Shown here piece by piece: positions 1 through 6,224 of a DNA stretch of 9,220 nt. Origin of the DNA: Chlamydiota bacterium (lineage in GTDB: Bacteria > Auribacterota > UBA3054 > B51-G9); assembly GCA_003648225.1 (NCBI GenBank), contig QMOL01000094.1:1-9220 (forward strand), written 5' to 3'. The position numbers were made by a program, and so were the translations under genes. Positions within the stretch are counted from its first letter, which is position 1. The number at the start of each line of letters is the position of its first letter. A model generated the notes under the pieces. That model searched no databases. It was not told the DNA's origin and worked only from the letters and a program-made list of their open reading frames with translations.

Positions 1-415
1 CGTGTTGAAATCCATAGAATGGTCCATGGAAATTGCGCCAGAAATCAAGATCATGTAGTGTCGGATATGATTCTAATGAAGGGTATTCCTTCGTCCCTTT
101 CAGCGGCTGAAAATGTGCTTTTCCCACCAATGCCGTTTCATACCCGTGCCTGTGAAAAATATCCCCAATGGTAGGAATATCCTCCATCAGTTTCGTGCCA
201 AGAGAGTAAGCACCATGCTGACTGGGATACAACCCGGTTATCCAACTCGCACGCGTGGGTGTGCAAGTCGGATTGACTGTATATGCACGATGGAAGGTTG
301 TTCCCCGCCTGACCAATCTATCCAGATTGGGAGTTTTAACTTCAGGATTAAGGTATCCCATGGTCAGAAAATGCTGTTGATCACTGGTTATGAATAGTAT
401 ATTCGGTCGTTCCAT
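1..415 (-). CDS. Formylglycine-dependent sulfatase, N-terminal part (cut by window edge)
   Basis: This is the first 138 residues of a sulfatase-family hydrolase (alkaline-phosphatase superfamily), which would remove sulfate esters from sugars or other organics. It begins MERPNILFITSDQQH: the metal-binding start of the fold, with Asp12-Gln13 in place of the Asp-Asp of many arylsulfatases, as in choline-sulfatase/phosphonate-hydrolase types. The signature Cys51-Thr-Pro-Thr-Arg55 fits the CxPxR site at which the Cys becomes formylglycine, so an FGE or anSME maturase should exist elsewhere. GLYPSQHG (61-68) and the Lys99-x-His101 pair (VGKAHF) are further family motifs. The ATG at 415-413 is preceded by GAGAG at suitable spacing; upstream in the frame there is a stop after about 30 codons without another ATG. 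No signal peptide is seen at this start, unusual for a glycan sulfatase. The C-terminus lies outside the window, so substrate class cannot be judged. It follows the DUF2961-like remnant by 23 nt on the same strand. Confidence 0.93.
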   Translation of the reverse strand, partial: MERPNILFITSDQQHFLTMGYLNPEVKTPNLDRLVRRGTTFHRAYTVNPTCTPTRASWITGLYPSQHGAYSLGTKLMEDIPTIGDIFHRHGYETALVGKAHFQPLKGTKEYPSLESYPTLHDLDFWRNFHGPFYGFQH

Positions 416-438
416 AATTCTCTCTTTTTGTAATGCAG

Positions 439-669
439 TTAACGATTGAACTGAGCGCCATGAAAACGCGCCAGCATTTTTATATCCGTGTCTATGGCTT
501 TGTTAGCCAGATGGTTTCCATGCCCATGTCCAATTGTAACTTTTATTTCTTTTGTAAAATGAACAGGATTCTCGATATGATGAACATAGCTGGTTTCTTA
601 ACCACCCTCACTCCAAGGACAATTAGAAGGTATGATGGTTATTTTACCTTCAAATATTGAACTTCCGTG
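439..669 (-). pseudogene. Decayed C-terminal remnant resembling DUF2961/GH172
   Basis: One minus-strand frame reads HGSSIFEGKITIIPSN, then CPWSEGG, an in-frame TAA, then ETSYVHHIENPVHFTKEIKV and TIGHGHGNHLAN, and ends at a stop (441-439). The block with HHIENPVHF...IKVTIGHGHGN resembles the C-terminal strand region of DUF2961 proteins (glycoside hydrolase family 172), where a pattern like RFHI-DPI-F-K-I-RVTIEHGH-N is usual. The family's usual SSVAYWY stretch does not follow; the last ~20 residues look unrelated. A TGA lies just upstream of this stretch in the same frame, and I could not extend the homology in the other frames. Two in-frame stops, no start codon and loss of the tail make this a relic rather than a gene. 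It lies directly upstream of the sulfatase and was probably once its operon partner. The family call is from remembered pattern only and is moderate; that it is degraded coding sequence is more secure. Confidence 0.42.
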
Positions 670-825
670 TCACAAGATTGAATTGATAAGTTTAAGCACA
701 TTTCTGCAAAGAAAATGGACTGGAGTGTGAAAAGTCTTATCAGTATTACTATAATTTTTAATATCATTTTTGGAGGGGGATTTCTAAAAATCCGTTCTTT
801 CTTTTCCTTTGAAATTTACTTTAAA

Positions 826-876
826 ATTGGATATTCCGTGCCTGTCCGCCTTTGGAGGATTCGATATTGGATATTC
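826..876. repeat. Pair of 11-bp direct repeats flanking a small hairpin
   Basis: ATTGGATATTC occurs at 826-836 and again at 866-876, 40 bp apart. Between them lies TCCGCC TTT GGAGGA (845-859), a six-pair stem with one G-A mismatch and a three-base loop. The phrase GATATTGGATATTC is the type of low-complexity, semi-palindromic intergenic sequence that may be dispersed in a genome, but copies elsewhere cannot be checked here. No gene overlaps it. Confidence 0.4.
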
Positions 877-947
877 AATTTTTTAACTCTCGCCTAACGA
901 AGTAACGCTGTACTCACGTTCAAAGCGCAAAAATCACAAAGTTAATC

Positions 948-988
948 AATCAACACAAATTGTCGATAGTAATCAACAAATTTTGTCG
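948..988. repeat. Imperfect 18-bp tandem-spaced direct repeat
   Basis: AATCAACACAAATTGTCG (948-965) and AATCAACAAATTTTGTCG (971-988) match at 16 of 18 positions and start 23 bp apart, close to two helical turns. Each contains a small dyad (ACAAATTGT and ACAAATTTTGT). Such spacing suits a pair of binding sites for a dimeric regulator, but no regulator gene or clear promoter is visible, so function is not assigned. Confidence 0.35.
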
Positions 989-1010
989 CCTCGCATACGC
1001 CCATTTGGAA

Positions 1011-1143
1011 TATAACTATATAATTACACAACTTTGTTAATAGTACGGATATGGTATCATAAATATTGCAGGAAGTCAAGGTAATTTGATAAACACGACT
1101 AATGCAGCAAAATGTTTTATAATTGTGTAAATATAATTATATA
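1011..1143. repeat. Imperfect AT-rich inverted repeat, ends ~92 bp apart
   Basis: The left arm TATATAATTACACAA (1017-1031) pairs with the right arm, whose plus-strand sequence starts TTGTGTAAATATAATTATATA at 1123. The arms match perfectly if six bases in the right arm (TATTTA read on the minus strand) are looped out; without a gap 16 of 21 positions match. The enclosed ~90 bp has no open frame of note. It could be a pair of operators, a small non-autonomous element or chance in AT-rich DNA. Confidence 0.25.
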
Positions 1144-1230
1144 ACTTTTTATTCTAGGAAGTTTTTACGGTTTTATTAATCATAAGTACCCCGAGAAATT
1201 ATCACTTGATCCGAATCAATGCTTTTTTTC

Positions 1231-1245
1231 AATCGAATTTCGATT
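1231..1245. promoter_or_regulatory. 15-bp perfect dyad, possible operator
   Basis: AATCGAATTTCGATT reads as seven-base arms AATCGAA and TTCGATT around one central T. The symmetry and size resemble a dimeric repressor site. It lies just beyond the stop of the MFS remnant and is not placed at any promoter I can recognise. As a terminator it is poor: the hairpin is AT-rich and no T run follows directly on either strand. Confidence 0.25.
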
Positions 1246-1273
1246 CAATCCGCTTTTAAAAATTGTTTGTTAA

Positions 1274-1597
1274 TCAGAGCTCTGATTTCTTGGTCATTCT
1301 CCATTCTATTGTAAACAAGAGAACCAGGATAACAAAGAAAACCGGAATGATAAAAAAACTGATTTTTAAACTTGTATAATCACCGATAACCCCCATTACC
1401 AATGGAGTCAAACCAAATCCTATAATTCCAATACAGGAAAACATGACAAAAAGCATTGTGGGATTCATCTTCAAACAATTTGATGCTTCTGCCAGGATAC
1501 TTGGCCAGAAACAGCCCGCAGCAATTCCTGCAAAGGCAAGGAGAATATAAAACCAGATATATCCTTGACTTGCAGCTAGATTTATACTACAATACTG
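1274..1597 (-). pseudogene. C-terminal remnant of a major facilitator superfamily transporter
   Basis: The minus-strand frame ending at 1274 encodes about 100 residues that look like the last helices of an MFS sugar/organic-solute transporter: a helix GYIWFYILLAFAGIAAGCFW, then a short loop with PSILAEAS, then MLFVMFSCIGIIGFGLTPLV (helix), the loop MGVIGDYTSLK with the GD-Y-S pattern common after the eleventh helix, and a final helix FFIIPVFFVILVLLF with the basic tail WRMTKKSEL. The frame stays open upstream to a TAA at 1655-1657, but there is no ATG and the sequence before the helix (around 1575-1657) no longer looks like a transporter and overlaps the promoter and start of the GH31 gene. 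Roughly 300 N-terminal residues are therefore missing. A short protein from an internal TTG or ATG (1474/1468) could be made but would not form a transporter. Good confidence that it is a truncated MFS gene. Confidence 0.75.
1565..1593 (+). promoter_or_regulatory. Sigma-70-type promoter for the GH31 operon
   Basis: TTGACT (1565-1570) and TACAAT (1588-1593) are separated by exactly 17 bp and each matches the sigma-70 consensus at five of six positions. Transcription would start near 1600, giving a ~40-nt leader before the GTG at 1640. The -35 hexamer lies inside the remnant MFS reading frame of the opposite strand. The position argues against translation starting at the earlier GTG at 1598. 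Confidence 0.65.
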
Positions 1598-1639
1598 GTG
1601 ATTTATATACGATTGATAAATATTAAAAGAGGCGGAATA

Positions 1640-4291
1640 GTGAGCAAAAATACATTAATTATAATTGTAATCTTTTTTATTATTATTTCCAATAATATTT
1701 ATTGTGAAAAAAACGTCTCTCAAATCAATTTAAATGATATTCGCGTCCAGTTGCTAAGTAAATCCCTCTTCAGAATCGAAATGAAAGGAAAAAAGGGATT
1801 CGAGGATAGAAAAACGTTTACTGTCGTTAATCGTGACTGGTCGGGCGTTAAATTTGAAGAAGTAAAAAACAGGAACGGTAAAATCATTACAACCGCTGAT
1901 TATAAAATTATTATTCCTTCCAATAAAACTTTGAAAGGTATAAAAGTTTTTGATAATAATGGCAAACTATTGATTGAGCTCGATGCCAATATACCAAAAA
2001 ATTCCTTTCTTCCCTCGCCGAGTGATTTGCCTGATGTATGGCTGATGGCTGATTCGCCGCGAATTGTTCCGCCGGAATGGGGCGCCACTCCTCCGCCGGC
2101 AGATTGCAAACTTCCAAATTCGGGCTGGGACATAAATAATAACGCGCCGGATATTTATGTATTTCTTCCAAAAAAAAGCGGATATGTAAATTTCAGGAAA
2201 GAATTCCTGAAATTAACAGGAGCTATTCCTATGCCGCCGCTTTACGCTTTCGGATATATTCACAGCCGTTGGTATTCTTATACTGAAAAATCAGCTTTAG
2301 AAACTATAGATAAATACCGGAGAAAAAAATTCCCCATCGATGTTTTTGTTTGTGATACCGATTGGCGAGTGGGCGCCTCTGATGGCTATGCGGTGAACAA
2401 AAATTTATTTCCTGATATGAAAAGATTTTTAAATGAAGCTCACGATAAGAATATAAAGATTTTTTTTAATGATCATCCCGAACCGGTTGATACTAACGCT
2501 TTGTCGCCAAAAGAATTACAATTCAGATGGGACGGTTTAACATCTCTTATGAAAATAGGTCTTGACGCGTGGTGGTATGACAGAAACTGGCATACGGGAT
2601 TAAATGAACCTATCTCCGGTTTAAGAAAAGAAATATGGGGAATGTGCGTTTATCACGATATTACTCAAAAATTCAGACCGGACACACGACCGCTCATAAT
2701 GAGTAATGTTCAGGGAATCGATAATGGCAAAAAAAATTATCCATCACATCCTGCCGCGCATCGTTACCCGATTTGGTGGACCGGCGACACACGATCTATA
2801 TGGGAATATTTGCGGAGTGGAATTGCCAACGGCGTGAATTCAGGAATTGACTGCCTGCTGCCTTATGTTGGCGAAGATATTGGGGGTCATTGGGGTAATC
2901 CAACAACTGAACTATTTATACGCTTTATCCAGTTTGGCGTGCTATCACCAACAACAAGACCTCATTGCACAAAAAATGAGACACGGGACCCATGGTCATT
3001 TGGCAGGGAAGCTGAAAATATCGTGAGGGATTATGTTCAAATGCGCTATCGTTTATTGCCGGTGATTTATTCTGCCGCACACGAAGCTTATGAAACAGGT
3101 ACACCGTTAATACGGCGCTGCGACCTCTATTGGCCTAAATTCAAAAGCGCGCAGGATAATCAGCAATATTTATTTGGTGACGATATTTTAGTCGCACCGG
3201 TAAATGAAAGTATCTTTACAAAATCAATTATTTGCAATTCAAGTTTATTTAAAGCAAAAAATGGGACGTCAGGCTTCAATGCCGAATATTTTAACAATAC
3301 AAAACTTGAAGGTAAACACATCTTGTCACGCATTGATAAAATAATTGATTTTGATTGGAAAACATCAAAACCTGCAAAAAAAATTAATGCCAATAACTTT
3401 TCCACACGATGGACTGCACAGTTGGGACCAATACAGAAATCCGGGAATTATACTTTTAAATTGATCGTCGACGACGGATGTCGCTTATGGCTTGATGATA
3501 AGTTGATTATTGAGTCTTGGCAACCCAACAATTCAAAAATATTTTTTGCAACTCAAAAACTTGAAAAAGGTAAATCTTATAACCTTAAATTTGAGTATTT
3601 TGAGCTCGGAGGGCAAGCAGTAGCTAAATTAACTGTTGGTTTTAATAAAAAAAATACAATCCCACGCTCCCTTTGGATTCCACCCGGCTTTTGGCACAAT
3701 GCGTGGAGCGGTGAACTTATCAAAGGACCGCAAAAAATCACGGAAATTTGCAGTATAAGAAAAACACCTCTTTTCATTCGTGACGGCGCGATTGTTTTTT
3801 CCCTTCCGCAAATGCAATACACAAATCAGAAAATATGGGATAAAATCATTGTTGACGCGTATCTGCCGCGAGAAAACGGAAAACAAACAAGAGAACTTTA
3901 TGAAGATGATGGTTCTTCTGTCGATTATCAAAAAGATAAATTTTGTATAACAACGGTTTCTTTATCAAAAGAAAATAAAAAATACACTTTGAATATCGCT
4001 GCAATAAAAGGTGATTATCCATCCGCCGTCAAAAAAAGAAACTGGATTGTTCGGCTTCACATTCCGAAAGGAAAAAAGCTGAATTTTCTTTCAGTCAACG
4101 GGAAAGCTTTAAATCTTACATCTGATTACAAAATAATTAAGCCAAATAAAAAAAGTGTCGAAATACCTTTTAAAGGTGAAAATTCACCCGATGGATTTCG
4201 CGGCGGCAATATTGTTGAATTTGAAATAAATAAAATTGATACTAAACAAAATATTAAAATCGAAATTTCCTGCCTTACGAATCAAAATTGA
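1640..4291 (+). CDS. Secreted GH31-family glycoside hydrolase with inserted PA14 domain
   Basis: An 883-residue retaining glycosidase of family GH31 (alpha-glucosidase/alpha-xylosidase clan). The start is the GTG at 1640, preceded by AAGAGGCGG and lying behind the promoter; a GTG at 1598 in the same frame would add 14 residues but sits at the predicted transcript start. A signal peptide follows (hydrophobic LIIIVIFFIII, cleavage near YC-EK). Domains: N-terminal beta-sandwich (~25-190); TIM barrel from AIPMPPLYAFGYIHSRWYSY (~195) to GDDILVAPV (~521); C-terminal beta domains with WIPPGFWHNAWSGE and YEDDGSSVDY. The probable nucleophile is Asp314 in WWYDRNW; the probable acid/base is Asp383 in WWTGD. 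A PA14 domain (~542-667; NAEYF at its start, DDGCRLWLDD, SYNLKFEYFE) interrupts the loop just before the WIPPG strand, suggesting carbohydrate binding. The substrate cannot be read from sequence; WWYDRNW differs from the classic WMDMNE. First gene of a four-gene operon. Confidence 0.93.
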   Translation: MSKNTLIIIVIFFIIISNNIYCEKNVSQINLNDIRVQLLSKSLFRIEMKGKKGFEDRKTFTVVNRDWSGVKFEEVKNRNGKIITTADYKIIIPSNKTLKGIKVFDNNGKLLIELDANIPKNSFLPSPSDLPDVWLMADSPRIVPPEWGATPPPADCKLPNSGWDINNNAPDIYVFLPKKSGYVNFRKEFLKLTGAIPMPPLYAFGYIHSRWYSYTEKSALETIDKYRRKKFPIDVFVCDTDWRVGASDGYAVNKNLFPDMKRFLNEAHDKNIKIFFNDHPEPVDTNALSPKELQFRWDGLTSLMKIGLDAWWYDRNWHTGLNEPISGLRKEIWGMCVYHDITQKFRPDTRPLIMSNVQGIDNGKKNYPSHPAAHRYPIWWTGDTRSIWEYLRSGIANGVNSGIDCLLPYVGEDIGGHWGNPTTELFIRFIQFGVLSPTTRPHCTKNETRDPWSFGREAENIVRDYVQMRYRLLPVIYSAAHEAYETGTPLIRRCDLYWPKFKSAQDNQQYLFGDDILVAPVNESIFTKSIICNSSLFKAKNGTSGFNAEYFNNTKLEGKHILSRIDKIIDFDWKTSKPAKKINANNFSTRWTAQLGPIQKSGNYTFKLIVDDGCRLWLDDKLIIESWQPNNSKIFFATQKLEKGKSYNLKFEYFELGGQAVAKLTVGFNKKNTIPRSLWIPPGFWHNAWSGELIKGPQKITEICSIRKTPLFIRDGAIVFSLPQMQYTNQKIWDKIIVDAYLPRENGKQTRELYEDDGSSVDYQKDKFCITTVSLSKENKKYTLNIAAIKGDYPSAVKKRNWIVRLHIPKGKKLNFLSVNGKALNLTSDYKIIKPNKKSVEIPFKGENSPDGFRGGNIVEFEINKIDTKQNIKIEISCLTNQN

Positions 4292-4308
4292 ATTTTATAA
4301 AATTTAAC

Positions 4309-4316
4309 AAGGAGAA
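4309..4316 (+). promoter_or_regulatory. Strong ribosome-binding site for the cupin gene
   Basis: AAGGAGAA ends six bases before the ATG at 4323 and is the clearest Shine-Dalgarno sequence in the window. Just before it, AATTTTATAAAATT (4291-4304) is a perfect 14-bp palindrome spanning the end of the GH31 stop codon. The other genes of the operon lack a good site, so the cupin may be made at a higher level than its neighbours. Confidence 0.6.
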
Positions 4317-4322
4317 ATTTAA

Positions 4323-4673
4323 ATGAGTATTAAAAAAATATCAAAAAAATCTATTGTCCTTAATAAAGTGCCTGACGGAACTTGGGCAAATACAAACATC
4401 GCTGAAATATTTCCGGCTGCAGGAGATACAAAAATGTCGTGCGGCGTTCATGAACTATTTGCCTCAGAAATTATTGTCGAAAAAGCTCCGGTTGATGATG
4501 TCTTATATATTCTTGAAGGCGAAATGGAAATTGATTCAGATGGCGTTGTCGAAAAATTTGAAGCTGGCGATTTCGCGTATCTTCGCGCGGGCGCCAGGCA
4601 AGTCTTTAAAATACGTGACAGAGTAAAACATATTTATGTAACTTACCCGTGTAACTGGATAACCGACAAATAA
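4323..4673 (+). CDS. Small cupin-domain protein, EutQ-like
   Basis: A 116-residue single-domain cupin, probably cytoplasmic (no signal peptide). The core reads DDVLYILEGEMEI (58-70), AGDFAYLRAGA (81-91) and YVTYPCNW (105-112). This order and the closing Y-V-Y-P-NW resemble the C-terminal cupin domain of EutQ, the ethanolamine-utilization protein. The usual cupin metal ligands (HxH...E and H) are mostly absent: the strand before LEGE has Asp58-Asp59 rather than His, so a metal site is not evident. EutQ has been linked to acetate kinase activity, but no other eut or microcompartment gene is here, and the sequence lacks the N-terminal half of EutQ. It lies 31 nt after the GH31 gene with a strong ribosome-binding site, and 21 nt before the acetyltransferase gene. 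A role as a small-molecule or sugar-binding accessory of the cassette is possible. Fold confident, function unknown. Confidence 0.85.
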   Translation: MSIKKISKKSIVLNKVPDGTWANTNIAEIFPAAGDTKMSCGVHELFASEIIVEKAPVDDVLYILEGEMEIDSDGVVEKFEAGDFAYLRAGARQVFKIRDRVKHIYVTYPCNWITDK

Positions 4674-4694
4674 ACAATGGCAAAATAATTAATA

Positions 4695-5228
4695 ATGCAA
4701 TGGTCCGAAAATATCTCGGAAAATCCTTTGATAAGTACTCTTCCTGATGGCTACCTGCTTAGAAACTTTCAAAACAAAGATAATAAATCCTATATTAATT
4801 TGATGAAGTCAGCTGGCTTTAATGACTGGAACAATGAAACTTTAGATTCTGCTTTAAAGAAAGTCATACCAAACGCCTTATTCTTTATTGAACATATCGA
4901 AACCACGGAAATCGTGGGTACAGCAATGGGATCCGTCAATCCGTCAAAATATTTCCCAAACGGTGTTGAATTGGGTTGGGTTGCTGTCGCGCCTTCACAT
5001 CGCGGGAAAAATTTAAGTTACACAGCATGCGCCGCGGTTATCAAAAAAAATCTTGAACTGGGGTACCGAGAAATTTATTTATTAACCGATGATTTTCGTC
5101 TTCCGGCAATTAAAATTTATTTAAAATTAGGGTTCATCCCCTATTACTACCTTCCGGATATGCAACTCAGGTGGAAAGAAATATTTAAAAAATTAGACAT
5201 TAAAGAGACAATATTTAATCCTAACTAA
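4695..5228 (+). CDS. GNAT-family N-acetyltransferase
   Basis: A 177-residue GNAT acyltransferase, predicted to move an acetyl group from acetyl-CoA to an amine on an unknown substrate in the cytoplasm. The acetyl-CoA-binding motif A is seen as LGWVAVAPSHRGKNLSYTAC (93-112), with Arg103-Gly104-Lys105-Asn106 in the R/Q-x-x-G-x-G/A position although the final Gly is replaced. Motif B is TDDFRLPAIKIYLKLGF (131-147), with the usual Y-x-K-x-GF ending. N-terminal residues 15-75 supply the variable acceptor region. The length is normal for a single-domain member. No clear Shine-Dalgarno precedes the ATG; AT-rich sequence only. It starts 21 nt after the cupin and ends 6 nt before the SGNH gene, so all are likely co-transcribed. 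Whether the substrate is an amino sugar, an antibiotic or a protein cannot be told. Confidence 0.88.
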   Translation: MQWSENISENPLISTLPDGYLLRNFQNKDNKSYINLMKSAGFNDWNNETLDSALKKVIPNALFFIEHIETTEIVGTAMGSVNPSKYFPNGVELGWVAVAPSHRGKNLSYTACAAVIKKNLELGYREIYLLTDDFRLPAIKIYLKLGFIPYYYLPDMQLRWKEIFKKLDIKETIFNPN

Positions 5229-5234
5229 AAAAAT

Positions 5235-5999
5235 ATGAAACACAACAAACTTATTGTCCCGGGAATTGCATTAGTTCTTCTGTTAAATTCAGTCGGTCTT
5301 TGCGCAGAAAAAAAAACACAAAATAAAAACCCGCCTGCTTATTTGCAAAACCCAATGGTTAATCCAACTGATAACCCGGAGCTGCCTAATGTTTTGATTA
5401 TCGGTGACTCTATTTCTATTGGTTATACTATACCAGTTCGAAAAATGCTGAAAGGCAAAGCTGATGTTTTCAGACCCGGAGTCAACTGTGAGCACTCCGC
5501 TTTCGGCGTTGAAAATATTTCCAAATGGGTGGCAGGCAGAAAATGGGATGTTATACACTTTAACTTTGGAATTTGGGATACACATTATATGCATAAAGGG
5601 AAAATGGTTTTGAATAGCGAAACTAATAAATATAAAATCAAAAACTTATACTTTCGGCATACAACAAAACAATATATCAAAAATTTGAAAAAAATAATTG
5701 CTGTGCTAAAAAAAACTAATGCTAAATTGATTTTCGCTACCACTACTCCATACAAGTATTATGATGAAGCTACAAAACAGCTTCTTATAAACAATAATAA
5801 AATGGCGGTGAAATTAATGAAAAAAGAAGGTATAGAAATTGATGATTTGTACAATCTTGTTCTTCCAACAGCTATGAAATGGCATATTAGCGACGGCTGT
5901 CATTATACTCCGTGTGGATATGAACAGCTTGGCAAACAAGTTACCGCAATTATTAAACAAAATTATGACACCAAGAGAAATAATCCAACGAACAATTGA
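5235..5999 (+). CDS. Exported SGNH/GDSL-family hydrolase (probable carbohydrate esterase)
   Basis: A 254-residue protein with an N-terminal signal peptide (MKHNK, then LIVPGIALVLLLNSVGLCA, cleavage after Ala24), thus secreted or periplasmic. The SGNH blocks are present: VLIIGDSIS (53-61) with nucleophile Ser59; NFGIWDTH (110-117) in the block III position, with Trp-Asp in place of the common Asn-Asp; and Asp220-x-x-His223 in SDGCHYTPCGY as the catalytic Asp/His pair. Family members remove acetyl or other acyl groups from polysaccharides, rhamnogalacturonan or lipids; in this setting deacetylation of a glycan attacked by the GH31 enzyme is the likely role (inference). It starts 6 nt after the acetyltransferase stop, without a clear Shine-Dalgarno, so translational coupling is likely. 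Its last 12 codons overlap, in another frame, the start of a URO-D-like fragment; the tail DTKRNNPTNN may therefore be acquired sequence produced when the 3' junction formed. Confidence 0.9.
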   Translation: MKHNKLIVPGIALVLLLNSVGLCAEKKTQNKNPPAYLQNPMVNPTDNPELPNVLIIGDSISIGYTIPVRKMLKGKADVFRPGVNCEHSAFGVENISKWVAGRKWDVIHFNFGIWDTHYMHKGKMVLNSETNKYKIKNLYFRHTTKQYIKNLKKIIAVLKKTNAKLIFATTTPYKYYDEATKQLLINNNKMAVKLMKKEGIEIDDLYNLVLPTAMKWHISDGCHYTPCGYEQLGKQVTAIIKQNYDTKRNNPTNN

Positions 6000-6135
6000 A
6001 TTCTCACGTCCCGAAAGATTAGCGCGAACATTTGAAGATCCCGATATGTACAGCACCTTCTGTACAGCCAAGACACACGCAACAGACTGGGAAAAAAACG
6101 TATGCATGAACTACACGATTGTATCGACATTATGA
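5965..6135 (+). pseudogene. N-terminal fragment of a URO-D-superfamily protein
   Basis: From the ATG at 5965 the frame reads MTPREIIQRTIEFSRPERLA, then RTFEDPD and KTHATDWEK before losing similarity and stopping at 6135. The start is typical of uroporphyrinogen-decarboxylase-superfamily proteins of the MtaA/CmuA-like branch (pattern MTPRE-I-RTLEF--PER), which are normally 320-380 residues; here only ~45 recognisable residues remain. A run of seven As at 6092-6098 follows the last familiar residues. Shifting to the next frame there keeps a frame open to 6184 (KKRMHELHDCIDIMIENI...), which I cannot assign and which does not look like the missing URO-D core. It overlaps the 3' end of the SGNH gene by 35 bp. 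A large deletion or a rearrangement has probably removed the rest. It is a different sequence from the intact URO-D-like gene on the other strand. Confidence 0.6.
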
Positions 6136-6224
6136 TTGAAAATATTATCCGGAGAAAAGCCAGAGAAATGATGGATAAATTGTGAGTAATGGGTTTGTTG
6201 ACAATTTTTGATAAATTATTAATA

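Larger units (their letters stand above)
670..1273. other. AT-rich non-coding stretch with small repeats and dyads
   Basis: I see no supportable gene in these ~600 bp; the short plus-strand frame around 715-897 has no recognisable protein features. What is present: a stem GGATTT/AAATCC with loop CTAA at 778-793 followed by pyrimidine-rich sequence; an 11-bp direct repeat around a mismatched hairpin (826-876); an 18-bp imperfect direct repeat (948-988); an imperfect AT-rich inverted repeat (1011-1143); a small bulged stem (1203-1221, core TTGAT/ATCAA) followed by seven Ts at 1223-1229, which would be a weak plus-strand terminator; and a 15-bp perfect dyad at 1231-1245. The stretch separates the sulfatase/DUF2961 remnant from the MFS remnant and probably contains degraded sequence. 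No promoter for the sulfatase could be chosen with confidence. Confidence 0.6.

Noticed and set aside
113..397. Plus-strand open frame of 94 codons
   Set aside because: It lies antisense to the sulfatase, which has clear family motifs; its translation has no recognisable features.
433..897. Two short plus-strand open frames (433-660 and 715-897)
   Set aside because: The first is antisense to the DUF2961-like relic; the second has no ribosome-binding site or recognisable protein features and sits in low-complexity AT-rich DNA.
892..925. CGCCTAACGAAGTAACGC stretch resembling an integron attC half-site
   Set aside because: No matching GTTRGGC partner at a suitable distance, no integrase and no gene-cassette structure nearby.
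1900..3931. Several minus-strand open frames inside the GH31 gene
   Set aside because: They are shadows of a gene with intact catalytic motifs on the plus strand; none shows its own domain or start signals.
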